64,000 nt of DNA from Ignavibacteria bacterium (lineage in GTDB: Bacteria; Bacteroidota; Ignavibacteria; Kapaibacteriales; Kapaibacteriaceae). The translations under genes and the position numbers were made by a program. Location of the stretch: positions 1-64,000 of the forward strand of contig JACPPD010000003.1 in the NCBI GenBank assembly GCA_016191145.1, written 5' to 3'. The notes below the pieces were generated by a model, which was not told where the DNA came from, did not search any database, and saw nothing but the letters and a program-made list of their open reading frames with translations. Below, one piece after another: positions 25,174-34,638 of the stretch (position 1 is its first letter; each line of letters opens with the position of its first letter).

Positions 25174-25976
25174 GCGTAGAGATACACCCAAGCTCAGTTA
25201 TTTCCAAGAATGCACGAATTTCTGACGGAGTTAGCGTCGGGCCTTTCTGCGTTATTGAGAGCGACGTCGAGATCGGGCAAGGTACAGTGCTGATGTCGAA
25301 TGTTTTCATCAGCAACGGCTCGAGAATCGGAACCGATGTTCGCATTCATCCTGGTGTAGTAGTGGGCACGCAGCCACAGGACTTAAAGTATGCAGGGCAG
25401 GGAACGTTGGTATTTGTCGGAGACCGCACGGTTTTGCGTGAGTACACTACAGTCAATCGAGGAACTGTAGCGACGGGCAGAACGGTGGTTGGTTCGGATT
25501 GTTTGTTGATGGCGTATTCGCATGTTGCTCACGACTGTGTTGTTGGCAACAATGTTATTCTTGCAAACTCGGTAAACCTTGGAGGGCACGTCGAAGTACA
25601 CGATTGGGGCATCGTAGGCGGCGTGAGCGGAATTCACCAGTTTACACGTATTGGCGCGCACTCCATGATTGCCGGATGCTCTCGTATTGTGCAGGACGTG
25701 CCGCCGTATACGCTTGCGGCACGCGAACCACTCATCATTGAAGGTCTCAACTTAATCGGACTGCGACGCCGTGGATTTACACCCCAAACCATCAAGAGTA
25801 TCGAAGAATTCTACGATATCCTGTATACATCGCAGCTCAATACCACTGATGCTCTGGAGTACTATGAATCGGCTGTTACTAATCCCATTGCAGAGGTTCA
25901 GGTTATCATTGACTTTATACGCAGTTCTAAACGAGGGTTTTGCAGGAAGTACGTCGCGCGATCAACCTCGGATTAG
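25170..25976 (+). CDS. lpxA: UDP-N-acetylglucosamine acyltransferase LpxA
   Basis: LpxA performs the first acylation of lipid A synthesis. The 268-residue protein is a left-handed beta-helix of hexapeptide repeats (residues 3-185) with the catalytic-histidine segment LMAYSHVAHDCVVGNN, followed by a helical C-terminal domain with GLNLIGLRRRGF. It starts at TTG 25170, with GGAGGG upstream inside the end of lpxC-fabZ. The 3' end overlaps the next open frame, so the outer-membrane protein gene behind it is probably in the same unit. Confidence 0.95.
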   Translation: MSVEIHPSSVISKNARISDGVSVGPFCVIESDVEIGQGTVLMSNVFISNGSRIGTDVRIHPGVVVGTQPQDLKYAGQGTLVFVGDRTVLREYTTVNRGTVATGRTVVGSDCLLMAYSHVAHDCVVGNNVILANSVNLGGHVEVHDWGIVGGVSGIHQFTRIGAHSMIAGCSRIVQDVPPYTLAAREPLIIEGLNLIGLRRRGFTPQTIKSIEEFYDILYTSQLNTTDALEYYESAVTNPIAEVQVIIDFIRSSKRGFCRKYVARSTSD

Positions 25977-26757
25977 CATTGTAATTTTTTTGATTTTAGC
26001 ATCCTTTAGCGTATCACTAGGACAAACAAGCCCCTTTCCAACGCCAATAGCTAATCCCTTCGAAGCCAGGATTGGCTCGATGGTCCAGTTCGGCGAACGG
26101 AAGCTTCGCCTCGATATCGGTGTACCTGTAACCCTCGGAGAGCCAGTGCATAGCGATTCGGATGGATGGCTGCGGTATGGAGCTGAGCTCATGACGTGGA
26201 CGCGCCTCCGATCTGAGGGCAATTTTAAATTCCCCGTAGAGACAATCGATTACTGGTTTGGCTTATACGCTTCATTTAAACTAATGCCAATTGGCATCGA
26301 GTCGCGTCTGCGAGTAGCTCATATTTCGTCGCACCTGGTAGACGGACTGGCGGACACCGGCGGAACACTTTCACGCAAACCATTTGTGTACAGCCGCGAA
26401 TTTGCAGAGCTCTTGTTTGGATACACTGCGGGCTGGTTCAGGCCGTATGCGGGAGCAACAGCGATTTGGGCAACACAACCCGATAATCCAAATCCGTTTG
26501 TTCCACAAGTGGGGTTAGACATTCAGATTCCGCTGAGTGCACGGTGGGCCTTTAGAGGCGGTTACGATGTTAAGCTCATCGGAATCGATGGAACATACGC
26601 TGCCTCCAATGCGGCACAGGCCGGAGTGTTCTATGCAATGATGGATGGCCGAGGCATACTCATCAATTTGTATGGATACAGTGGCCGAAGCATGCACGGC
26701 ATGTTTTACACTTCAGGCGATCAGTATCTTGCTGCAGGATTTCAGCTCATCCTGTAA
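25909..26757 (+). CDS. Outer-membrane beta-barrel protein, possibly DUF1207-like
   Basis: After a hydrophobic export signal (ISIVIFLILASFSVSLGQ) this protein alternates polar and aromatic residues in short amphipathic strands, as in barrels, and ends in YLAAGFQLIL. The segment 'LRVAHISSHLVDGL' resembles the 'H.S.H..D' region of DUF1207 outer-membrane proteins. The start is uncertain: the gene overlaps lpxA and has no ATG at the right place. TTG 25909 (about 282 residues) is the best in-frame candidate I find. It closes the envelope cluster and is convergent with the next gene. Confidence 0.6.
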   Translation: MTLYAVLNEGFAGSTSRDQPRISIVIFLILASFSVSLGQTSPFPTPIANPFEARIGSMVQFGERKLRLDIGVPVTLGEPVHSDSDGWLRYGAELMTWTRLRSEGNFKFPVETIDYWFGLYASFKLMPIGIESRLRVAHISSHLVDGLADTGGTLSRKPFVYSREFAELLFGYTAGWFRPYAGATAIWATQPDNPNPFVPQVGLDIQIPLSARWAFRGGYDVKLIGIDGTYAASNAAQAGVFYAMMDGRGILINLYGYSGRSMHGMFYTSGDQYLAAGFQLIL

Positions 26758-26759
26758 CG

Positions 26760-27851
26760 TCAGCGCATAATCATCACTAGAAATACAATCGGCGGACACT
26801 GTCTGCTGGGACAGTCTCCTTCAATCACAAGACTGTACACTCCGGAACTAGTGTTGGGAATGGAAACTCTCCACGAGTTCAATCCTACCATTGTAGCCTG
26901 AGGCGACGAAATGCGCTGTCCGCTTACGTCAATCAGGGATACCGTTAGAGGTTCAAACGGAAGGTCGTTGATGAACAGCACATTATCGAAAACGGGGTTG
27001 GGAAATATAGAACTATGCTGATATTCATCATCTACACTATTTGGAGCTGTAGTATCCCACTGCTGAGCACGTACAGAGGTAGTCAGCACAGGCTGTCCAA
27101 CAGGAATACCATTCCGCCTTGTAGTTACCCTTGATGCTGCTATTTCGAGCAATATTTCGTTGCTCGTAGAAGGCAGCCACGTAGAAGTTGTGGTTTGAGT
27201 AGTAGTAACTAACACATTCGGGCCTTGCAGAACCGTATCCGACGTGGTTGATTTTCGCGTAAGGCGCGCAACATTGGTGAATGGAAGTTGCTTTGGAAGC
27301 ACAAGTGTGCCGATGCCATCGTAGACAACGGTGTCATTGCCAATTCTCTTTGGATTAGTTCCTCCGCTTTTTGGCCAGATCGAGGCGCGCCACGAATCAA
27401 CAAATGGTTCGTTAAATGTTAGTTCGGTAGGCCGCGTATCATACGGGTCCATGTACGAAACGGTAAGATTAGCCTGCGATGAAGAACTTCCGAGCATCCT
27501 GAACGTTGTGCCTTGAGTCATGTAGGCAGTAGTGACTGTGCCATCCACAATGCCTACCTGGGCTTGTGGAAACGAGTCGCGCAATTCGGGAGGGAATTCC
27601 TGAACAGCGATATAGCGAATTGATCCATCTCGAGGCATTAACTGACGCACCTTAAGCTCACCGAAAGACCACAGCATATCAACACCTCCAGGTCCGGGCC
27701 TGACGCCAGTTGTATCGCAGTAAAACAAGAGTACTGCTTTAGCAGGAGCTGGCAGGGTTCTGGAATCGAGTAACGGCTGCGCATCGGCTTCCTGTCTAGC
27801 AAGGGAGGCAAAGAACAAACAGGCTACTATCAAGCAGATAATGCATTTCAT
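26760..27851 (-). CDS. Secreted protein with T9SS type A sorting-like C-terminus
   Basis: The 363-residue protein has a signal peptide (MKCIICLIVACLFFASLA) and a soluble middle of about 240 residues that I do not recognise. The C-terminal domain starting at SIFPNPVFDNVLF near 280, with 'VSLIDVSGQRI' and 'SGVYSLVIEG', has the type A sorting-domain pattern of T9SS cargo. Unusually the end carries an extra Cys-Pro stretch (CPSRQCPP) and a hydrophobic finish. ATG 27851 has GGAGG 7 bp upstream, better than ATG 27869. Confidence 0.72.
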   Translation of the reverse strand: MKCIICLIVACLFFASLARQEADAQPLLDSRTLPAPAKAVLLFYCDTTGVRPGPGGVDMLWSFGELKVRQLMPRDGSIRYIAVQEFPPELRDSFPQAQVGIVDGTVTTAYMTQGTTFRMLGSSSSQANLTVSYMDPYDTRPTELTFNEPFVDSWRASIWPKSGGTNPKRIGNDTVVYDGIGTLVLPKQLPFTNVARLTRKSTTSDTVLQGPNVLVTTTQTTTSTWLPSTSNEILLEIAASRVTTRRNGIPVGQPVLTTSVRAQQWDTTAPNSVDDEYQHSSIFPNPVFDNVLFINDLPFEPLTVSLIDVSGQRISSPQATMVGLNSWRVSIPNTSSGVYSLVIEGDCPSRQCPPIVFLVMIMR

Positions 27852-27946
27852 CGTTGTGCCTCCATTCATTTTTTCAAACTTCGAAAATTTTTTGATACAA
27901 TCAGCCTAAACAAAAACTATATCGGAATAGTGAGTATTTTCGAATT

Positions 27947-29743
27947 ATGCAGATTCCAGAAGAAATTCAGGGAAAATTCCGAGAGTTGAAATCGTACAGA
28001 GGTTCCAGTTCAAGAATTAATTATTTACTTGATAGGTGCAGAGAACTCCAGTACGTCGAGCCTCATCTCGCATTTTATTTTTCCGATGCAGCACGGCGTA
28101 TTGCTCGAGATTCAAAGCTGCCGGATCAGGAAACATTTTGTCTGCGCATGAATGGTATTTGCAAGTTTGCCGCACATGAATACACCGAAGCAATTCAAAT
28201 ATTTCATAAAGCGCTTTCAAGGTATGTGCGAGCAAAGGATTGGTTGGGAGAAGCTAAAGCGCATCAGAATATTGGCGCAGCCTACCGCGCTATGGGGCAG
28301 GTAGACAAAGCCGAAATAGAATATCGCCTGACGGAAGCATATGCCCGTGATGAGGGCGACAAAGAATTGCTGATGACCGTGTTGAATAACCTGGGAACAT
28401 TGTTTACCACTCTCAACCGCTCAAAGGAAGCATTAGAAGCATACTCTGAGTGCTTATCGATTGCGGAAAGGCTTGATAACGCAGTAATTCGCGCAAGGAT
28501 AACTGAAAATATTGCAGAGATATATGCATTCCTCGGCGACGAAGAAACCGGAATCAGTTGGTCGCAACGGAGTCTTGCATTGCACCGGCTGAATGGCGAT
28601 ACAATGGGCATTGCACTTACACTTTCGAACCTTGGAAGAATTTATCGGAGCCGTGGCGACATCGACGATGCTCTCGAAATGCTAACAGAATCATTAAATG
28701 TCATGTCCAGGCTGAAAGACGATCATTCATCTGCTCGCATCATGTCCGATCTGGGTCTGGCTCTTTTGGAAAAGGGGCATGTAAAACAGGCACATACTAT
28801 TGTAAATAAGGCTGTTTCGATTTTTCGTAAATCAAACGACGTTGAACGCGAGATACGATGCATCGTTTCACTTGCAGACATTTCAAGAAAGATGGGTAAT
28901 CAACAACAGTCGCTGAAACACTTGCTCTATGCCAAAGAGCAGACTAAGAAAATTCAAAATCCAGTTTTGTTAGTCGACGTCGAACAGAAGCTGGCAGATG
29001 CAGCGAACGATTCGAATCAGCGGGCAAAGGCTATTGAACATCTTCAAACTGCTGTTCAGCTTGCAAGTACAAATCTCCTGCATGATTTAACAGCACAACT
29101 ACACAGACATTTATCGGATGCCTATTCTCGTATAGGTGATTGGGAAAATGCACTGGTTCACGAAAGGATGGCATCGGAAGCACAGAGGACTTTTGATGCA
29201 GAAATCAGAGCGAATCATGCCAAAGTCCTTCAGATTCAACTGGATCTGGAGCGGTTATCACGAGAACGAGAGCGGACTGAGCGGAAGAATGAAAGTCTTC
29301 AGCAGTCTCTTGAACAAAAAGAAGGAGCGATGAATGTTAACATAATTGCCCTTACTGAGAAGAATGAATTACTAGCGGAGTTAATGAATGAAATTAATGC
29401 TATTCTTTCCGCGCCATCGCGCAACCGCACTCAGTTGCTGATAACCACTCTGAGCAGAATGGAACTTCGGCTGCGCCGAGGTAACGAATTAAGTAATCTA
29501 TCGAATCAGCTTGTGGAAGTTCGAGACAGCCAGTTAAAAAATCTCACACAAAAGTTCCCAACAATTACTGCAAATGAAATAAAGTTAGTAAAATTATTAC
29601 GCCTTAATCTTCATTCAAAACAGATCTCCGAACTGTTAAACATTGGTGTTCACTCCGCGGAAATTTACCGGTATCGCTTGCGTAAAAAACTGAATATCCC
29701 GCCGAAAATGTCAATCGTTACCTACCTGCAATTGCTGGATTAG
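27947..29743 (+). CDS. TPR-repeat transcriptional regulator with LuxR-type HTH
   Basis: This 598-residue protein has about ten tetratricopeptide repeats from 45 to 410 (for example AKAHQNIGAAYRAMGQVDKA and ALTLSNLGRIYRSRGDIDDA), a coiled coil at about 420-480, and a C-terminal GerE/LuxR-type HTH near 540-598 ('ITANEIKLVKLL...HSKQISELLNIGVHSAEIYRYR'). The layout is common in Bacteroidota, where TPRs sense a partner and the HTH binds DNA. No membrane helix or signal is seen. Its neighbours on both sides encode exported proteins, so these are candidate targets. Confidence 0.83.
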   Translation: MQIPEEIQGKFRELKSYRGSSSRINYLLDRCRELQYVEPHLAFYFSDAARRIARDSKLPDQETFCLRMNGICKFAAHEYTEAIQIFHKALSRYVRAKDWLGEAKAHQNIGAAYRAMGQVDKAEIEYRLTEAYARDEGDKELLMTVLNNLGTLFTTLNRSKEALEAYSECLSIAERLDNAVIRARITENIAEIYAFLGDEETGISWSQRSLALHRLNGDTMGIALTLSNLGRIYRSRGDIDDALEMLTESLNVMSRLKDDHSSARIMSDLGLALLEKGHVKQAHTIVNKAVSIFRKSNDVEREIRCIVSLADISRKMGNQQQSLKHLLYAKEQTKKIQNPVLLVDVEQKLADAANDSNQRAKAIEHLQTAVQLASTNLLHDLTAQLHRHLSDAYSRIGDWENALVHERMASEAQRTFDAEIRANHAKVLQIQLDLERLSRERERTERKNESLQQSLEQKEGAMNVNIIALTEKNELLAELMNEINAILSAPSRNRTQLLITTLSRMELRLRRGNELSNLSNQLVEVRDSQLKNLTQKFPTITANEIKLVKLLRLNLHSKQISELLNIGVHSAEIYRYRLRKKLNIPPKMSIVTYLQLLD

Positions 29744-29790
29744 CGGTTTTTGTTGTTGATTATTTGTATAGGTGCGCCGCATTAAAATAT

Positions 29791-29819
29791 ACGATATGTT
29801 GCCTGAAACAACATATCGT
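29791..29819. promoter_or_regulatory. Perfect 11-bp inverted repeat before the VIT/VWA gene
   Basis: ACGATATGTTG (29791-29801) and CAACATATCGT (29809-29819) flank a 7-bp loop, 22 bp upstream of the ATG. It follows the regulator gene by 47 bp. It could be an operator for that regulator, a leader hairpin, or a weak terminator; there is no T-run. Confidence 0.5.
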
Positions 29820-29841
29820 CAACCTTTGTGTGGTGAACCGT

Positions 29842-31908
29842 ATGACTTTCAAACTTCTAACTACGTGCGCAGTCATTGTATGCGCTGCAGCACAGGCATT
29901 TTCCATTGGAGCGCTGTTTGTACGGCCGCTGAACTCCAACGTCACGTACGATGCCATCGCAATCCTTACCTACGATGCCAAGGTGGCTATTCAGGACCAC
30001 GTAGCCACGACGATGGTGGATCAGACATTTTACAACGAACTGAACGCTCAGGTAGAGTCGACGTTCATTTTTCCGCTGCCGCCCGGTGCCATCATTACAT
30101 CGATGGCCTACTGGGTGAATGGTGTGAAGGTAACTGCATCTGTCCGAGAGCGGGCCGACGCACAAGCGTCGTACGACAACAAGATCCGCGTTCGCATAGA
30201 TCCGGCGCTGTTGCAGGAAATAGGCGACAACGTGTTCAAGATGAACATCGCACCCATAAATGCGAAAAGCCCGGTCAGATTCGAGATTACCTATACAGAA
30301 ATTCTTGACTACTCGCTCGGAGTTACCTCCTACAAGCATTTCCTTAAAACAAATGGGTTGTCTCCCAAGCCCCTTGAAAGAATTTCACTCACAATTCAAG
30401 TACGGTCTGCCCTTGAACTGCTCGATGTTTCTTCGCCGAGTTTCGGCCAACAGCCAGCTCATAAAATCGAATTTATTTCTCCTAACGAAGCGCGTGTGAC
30501 GTTTGGCGATGAGAACTACACTCCAACAAAAAACTACATTCTAAACATCGTTGCAAAACGCCTCGATGTTGATATGGGAACACTAACCTATGTGCCCGTC
30601 GAAGAAGATTCGTTTGGGATGGAACCATTCTTTCTCACGTGGGTAGTTCCGCCAGACAAAGACGTGAGACCATTGCCGCGCTCAGTGGTGTTCGTAGCAG
30701 ATGTCTCGTCGAGCATGGAGGGCAGGCGAATTAATCAGGTGCGCGAAGCAATGGAGCAGTTCCTGAATGAGCTGAAGCCGGAAGATAGATTTAACATTAT
30801 TACGTTCTCTACAAATGTGATTGGCTTTCGGGAATCCTTCGTCGATGCTTCTACAGAAAACATTGATTTAGCACGCGTGTTCATACGCAGCCGTACCGCC
30901 CTTGGGTTAACGAACATTTCTGAAGCCATGCATATGGCCCTCACCCAGGATTACCTCCCGCAAACTGCAAACGTCACCATCTTCCTCACCGATGGCGAAC
31001 CGTCGTGGGGTGAATTGAACACAAGCATCATCCTCGACTCGGTAAGGCAATGGAATACAAACTCCGTTCGCATTTATCCGGTAACCGTTGGAGAGGAAAC
31101 AAGCATTGGTCTGATGCGAGACATAGCACAAATCTCCGGCGGCTATCTCACAGAAATTGCAAACGACGAAGACATTGCAATTGCTGTTCAAGATCAGCTA
31201 ACGCGTATCTCAATGCCAAATCTGAACAATCCCCAAATCACATACGGAACTCTTATCACAAAGGATGTTCTGCCAAGTGTGCTTCCAAATGTTGCAGTGG
31301 GTGGACGCTTAGTTCAAACAGGACGTTACGAGGTAGGGGGCATTTATCCCGTTACTCTCAGCGGTCTTATGACGGGTGTAGCATATTCTAAGACAAAGGA
31401 TGTGTTGTTCGGAGACCCCGCTACAAACAACAAGGCTGTTGCGCGGCTTTGGGCAAACGAAAAGATAAATGAATTGCTTGATGAGATAGAGCGCGTCGGC
31501 GAAAAAAAGGAGCTGGTTGATGCCGTCATCGACCTTAGCATTCGGTTCGGCATTCTAACAAAGTACACTGCTCTGTATGCAGACCCAGATGATAATCCAA
31601 CTGGAGTGCCCACTGATCAACGGCCAGTGGAACTAACAGAAATTACTATTGCACCAATGCCGGCAACACGTCAGTCAATCGTCACGGTTACCATTGATGC
31701 AAAATATGCGGGACAGCGGCTAATTATCAGCGTTGTAGATCTCTTTGGCAGGGAGTTGTATGTGCTCTTCGATGGTGCTTCTGCCATTGGACCGATTGAG
31801 TTAAAGCTGTTCGGCGACAACGATCAGCCACTTGCACTCGGGACGTACTTCATTGTGTCTCGAGTTGCAGACCGGCAGTGGACGAAATCGATAATCATCG
31901 TGGAATAG
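29842..31908 (+). CDS. Exported VIT/VWA-domain protein with T9SS sorting-like C-terminus
   Basis: The 688-residue protein has a signal peptide (MTFKLLTTCAVIVCAAAQAFS), a VIT domain (about 30-165, including 'VDQTFYNELNAQVESTFIFP') and a von Willebrand A domain from about 282 with the MIDAS motif DVSSS at 287-291 and 'IFLTDGEPSWGE'. The last 85 residues ('IAPMPATRQSIVTV', 'SVVDLFGRELYVLF', 'LGTYFIVSRV') match the T9SS type A sorting pattern. VIT-VWA proteins bind ligands or matrix through a metal ion. ATG 29842 gives a proper signal peptide; codons upstream do not. Confidence 0.82.
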   Translation: MTFKLLTTCAVIVCAAAQAFSIGALFVRPLNSNVTYDAIAILTYDAKVAIQDHVATTMVDQTFYNELNAQVESTFIFPLPPGAIITSMAYWVNGVKVTASVRERADAQASYDNKIRVRIDPALLQEIGDNVFKMNIAPINAKSPVRFEITYTEILDYSLGVTSYKHFLKTNGLSPKPLERISLTIQVRSALELLDVSSPSFGQQPAHKIEFISPNEARVTFGDENYTPTKNYILNIVAKRLDVDMGTLTYVPVEEDSFGMEPFFLTWVVPPDKDVRPLPRSVVFVADVSSSMEGRRINQVREAMEQFLNELKPEDRFNIITFSTNVIGFRESFVDASTENIDLARVFIRSRTALGLTNISEAMHMALTQDYLPQTANVTIFLTDGEPSWGELNTSIILDSVRQWNTNSVRIYPVTVGEETSIGLMRDIAQISGGYLTEIANDEDIAIAVQDQLTRISMPNLNNPQITYGTLITKDVLPSVLPNVAVGGRLVQTGRYEVGGIYPVTLSGLMTGVAYSKTKDVLFGDPATNNKAVARLWANEKINELLDEIERVGEKKELVDAVIDLSIRFGILTKYTALYADPDDNPTGVPTDQRPVELTEITIAPMPATRQSIVTVTIDAKYAGQRLIISVVDLFGRELYVLFDGASAIGPIELKLFGDNDQPLALGTYFIVSRVADRQWTKSIIIVE

Positions 31909-32080
31909 CAGCTGGAAGATGCAATGATATTATCGGGATTGTTATCTGCTGCATTCACGGTTCGCGGTCAACGTTCAGCCGCACGGGTGTCCGTGGTTCG
32001 CCGATAACTTCCCAAATACAGGGGCCCTGCTCAGTACCAGTCTCCCGGCACGGCAGGGCTCCGTCGTATTTTCGCGCCCC

Positions 32081-33175
32081 ATGGCTATTGCATGCGGTAT
32101 CGTCGGATTACCCAACGTCGGGAAGTCAACACTCTTCAACGCTCTAACTGCTAACGAAGCAGATGCAGCGAATTATCCATTCTGCACCATCGATCCCAAT
32201 GTTGGAGTGGTGGAAGTTCCTGACCCACGGCTGCGAACTCTTGCGCAAGCATATCAGACAGACAGACAGGTTCCCACTACTGTGGAATTCGTAGATATCG
32301 CTGGTCTCGTCAAGGGTGCATCCAAGGGCGAAGGGTTGGGAAACCAGTTCCTCGGCAACATTCGAGCATGCGATGCTATAGCCCATGTTGTTCGGTGCTT
32401 CGAAGAAGAAAACGTTGTGCATGTTCACGGAAAAGTTGATCCGATACACGACATCGACATTATTGAAACAGAGCTAATTCTTAAAGATGTTGAGGGTGTG
32501 GGAAAGCGCATAGATTCTGTGCAGAAAAAAGTGCGCGCCAACGACAAGGATGCTAAAGAAGAACTTTCCGTACTGGAAGCATTGGGATCGCATCTTAACA
32601 ACGGCCATCCGGCGCGCACGTTTATACGCGATGCAAAAATTGCGACAATGATAGGCCCCCTTCAGTTATTGACTGACAAAGCAGTTATGTACATCGCTAA
32701 CTCAAACGAAGAGGGAGCTAAGCATGGTAATGCTTACATTCAGGCAGTGCGCGAAAGAGCGGAAAGGGAAGGCGCCGAGGTAATTCCTATCTGTGCTAAA
32801 ATTGAAAGCGAAATTGCGCAGCTTGAAGAGTCCGATAGGAATTTGTTTTTGCACGATCTGGGAATGGATGAGCCGGGACTGGATAAAGTAATTCATTCCG
32901 CCTACAGATTGTTGGGATTAATAACTTTTTTTACTGCCGGAAAAAAGGAAACGAGGGCATGGACGGTTCGGAAGGGTAGTACGGCTCCGCAAGCAGCAGG
33001 TGAAATTCACACAGATTTCGAAAAAGGCTTCATTCGTGCCGAAGTAATGTCGTACGACGATTGGAATAGATTGGGTAGCGAGCAAGCAGTGAAAGAGGCC
33101 GGCTTGTACCGTATCGAGGGGAAAGACTACATTGTAAAGGATGGCGACATCATGTACTTCAGGTTTAACGTATAG
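32081..33175 (+). CDS. ychF: Obg-like GTPase/ATPase YchF
   Basis: YchF is a conserved ATP-hydrolysing member of the Obg family that binds ribosomes and affects stress responses. The 364-residue protein has the G1 loop GLPNVGKST (9-17), '[24 protein letters not shown]' with the G3 region, the NSNEE segment in place of the usual NKxD, and a C-terminal TGS-like domain ('[20 protein letters not shown]'). The change at NKxD explains ATP preference in this family. It has 172 bp of non-coding DNA upstream with a GCCCTGC/GCAGGGC stem. Confidence 0.95.
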   Translation: MAIACGIVGLPNVGKSTLFNALTANEADAANYPFCTIDPNVGVVEVPDPRLRTLAQAYQTDRQVPTTVEFVDIAGLVKGASKGEGLGNQFLGNIRACDAIAHVVRCFEEENVVHVHGKVDPIHDIDIIETELILKDVEGVGKRIDSVQKKVRANDKDAKEELSVLEALGSHLNNGHPARTFIRDAKIATMIGPLQLLTDKAVMYIANSNEEGAKHGNAYIQAVRERAEREGAEVIPICAKIESEIAQLEESDRNLFLHDLGMDEPGLDKVIHSAYRLLGLITFFTAGKKETRAWTVRKGSTAPQAAGEIHTDFEKGFIRAEVMSYDDWNRLGSEQAVKEAGLYRIEGKDYIVKDGDIMYFRFNV

Positions 33176-33176
33176 T

Positions 33177-33899
33177 ATGGCATTCCTTGGCTATAGTGTG
33201 CGCATTGTTGTTTCGTCGGATAACATCCATCGCTCCGTGCACTCCTGGTCTGGTTTGGGTTTCGACGTGCAAGGTGAGTCTGCAGGGCGCGTGCGCCTCT
33301 CCGATGGTCAGATATTGCTGACGTTGATGCCCGATCACTGTTTATCTCCAACACTTGCGTATTTCCATCACGACGTCAGTGCTCTGATGAAGGAATGTTT
33401 CAAGGCAGGTCTCGACGTTGCTGATTGCAGCAATCGGTCCAGCAAAGCCATTAGTACGCTGCGTATTACAGTTCCCGAATGCGGAGAGATTTATGTGCAC
33501 GAACACAGCGACCTTACGATTACCTCGGCAAGTAAGGAACAAAGCCCGTTACTTGGATATTTCGATTCATTGGTTCTTGGAGTACCCAAAATTGAAAGCG
33601 TAAAAATTTGGGCAGAGCATGCGGGCTACTTCATTCAGGAGGAATGGCGTGAACCGTTCCCACAAGTGGATGTGACGGACGGTCTGGCAGCTTTGTCTTT
33701 CCGAAAGATGCATCCTCAAAGGTTTCTTTCGTATTCTGCAGACCTCGATCGAATGTATCTGGAAGAAATTGGCAGTGTATGCGAAGAACTTGCTGTCGAG
33801 TGCGTCGTTGTAAATGCCGATCTGATTAAACTTACAATGCCAGAAGGAACGGTTATCATGATTTCAAACGATATGATAAGTGAAAGGGGCTTGGAATGA
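33177..33899 (+). CDS. VOC (glyoxalase-like) superfamily protein, tentative
   Basis: A 240-residue protein whose first 120 residues read like a vicinal-oxygen-chelate module: 'RIVVSSDNIHRSVHSWSGLG', 'VRLSDGQILLTLMP', 'SPTLAYFHHDVSALMKECFKAGL'. A second half of similar length starts near 130 ('SLVLGVPKIESVKIWAEHAG'), suggesting two modules. I cannot confirm metal ligands, so enzymatic activity is open. ATG 33177 follows the ychF stop directly; the end overlaps the HAD gene by 4 bp (ATGA). Confidence 0.55.
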   Translation: MAFLGYSVRIVVSSDNIHRSVHSWSGLGFDVQGESAGRVRLSDGQILLTLMPDHCLSPTLAYFHHDVSALMKECFKAGLDVADCSNRSSKAISTLRITVPECGEIYVHEHSDLTITSASKEQSPLLGYFDSLVLGVPKIESVKIWAEHAGYFIQEEWREPFPQVDVTDGLAALSFRKMHPQRFLSYSADLDRMYLEEIGSVCEELAVECVVVNADLIKLTMPEGTVIMISNDMISERGLE

Positions 33900-34558
33900 C
33901 TCCGCGGTTAGTCATGTTTGATCTGGACGGGACGCTCATCGATTCTCGAAGTGGTATTGAGCACTCTCTTCGGTTGACGTTAAAAGAATTTAACGTTGCA
34001 ATGGAGGAGGGCCACGACTTTACATGGTGTATCGGAGGTTCGCTGTGGACAATCTTTGAACACTACCTACAGACATCCGATGTACACACTATCGATTCGG
34101 CAGTAGCAAAGTATCGGCATATTTATCGCGACGGTCCAATGTTTGAGTATAAGGTATACCAGGGAGTCCCCGAAGCATTAATGGAACTGTCGGCGTTGGG
34201 ATCAAAGATTGTAGTAGCAACGGCAAAGGCGCATGAGTATGCACGCGAAGTTGTTTCGACAACTCCCTTCGCACTGGTTGTCGCACACGTTTATGGTTCT
34301 GAATTTGACGGTACCAATGTTGCAAAGCGCGACCTCATACATCACATTCTCAAAGAAGAAAATTTTGAGCCGGACGGCGTTCTAATGGTAGGAGACCGTC
34401 ATCACGACGTAGATGGCGCCCTTGCCAACGGAGTAGGCACTATTGGGGCAGCGTATGGCTACGGAACAAGAGACGAGCTTCATCGTGCCGTTGCGATAAT
34501 CGACGCGGCAAGCGATTTGGTTGATTGCGTCCAGCATCTAAGGCTAGAACCTCGGTAG
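33896..34558 (+). CDS. HAD-superfamily phosphatase, phosphoglycolate phosphatase-like
   Basis: This 220-residue hydrolase shows the HAD motifs: MFDLDGTLID at 6-15 with the nucleophile Asp, 'KIVVATAKAHEYA' for motif II, a Lys in 'NVAKRDLIHHIL' for motif III, and 'VLMVGDRHHDVDGALANG' for motif IV. The helical cap (about 18-90) is of the Gph type. Substrates of this group include phosphoglycolate and pyrophosphate; the exact one is unknown. It starts within the end of the preceding gene (ATGA overlap). Confidence 0.85.
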   Translation: MTPRLVMFDLDGTLIDSRSGIEHSLRLTLKEFNVAMEEGHDFTWCIGGSLWTIFEHYLQTSDVHTIDSAVAKYRHIYRDGPMFEYKVYQGVPEALMELSALGSKIVVATAKAHEYAREVVSTTPFALVVAHVYGSEFDGTNVAKRDLIHHILKEENFEPDGVLMVGDRHHDVDGALANGVGTIGAAYGYGTRDELHRAVAIIDAASDLVDCVQHLRLEPR

Positions 34559-34638
34559 CACACGATGCTTGCATTCGCACAAGGATCGGATAAACAAGGT
34601 GTTGAAGCGAGATGCAATAGAGATACATACTTCGCCAC

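Noticed and set aside
29772-30308. 178-codon open frame overlapping the VIT/VWA gene
   Set aside because: Out-of-frame shadow of the real gene, with no recognisable protein features.
31909-32080. GCCCTGC/GCAGGGC stem upstream of ychF as a riboswitch
   Set aside because: A single stem with no recognisable aptamer, and ychF is not a known riboswitch target.
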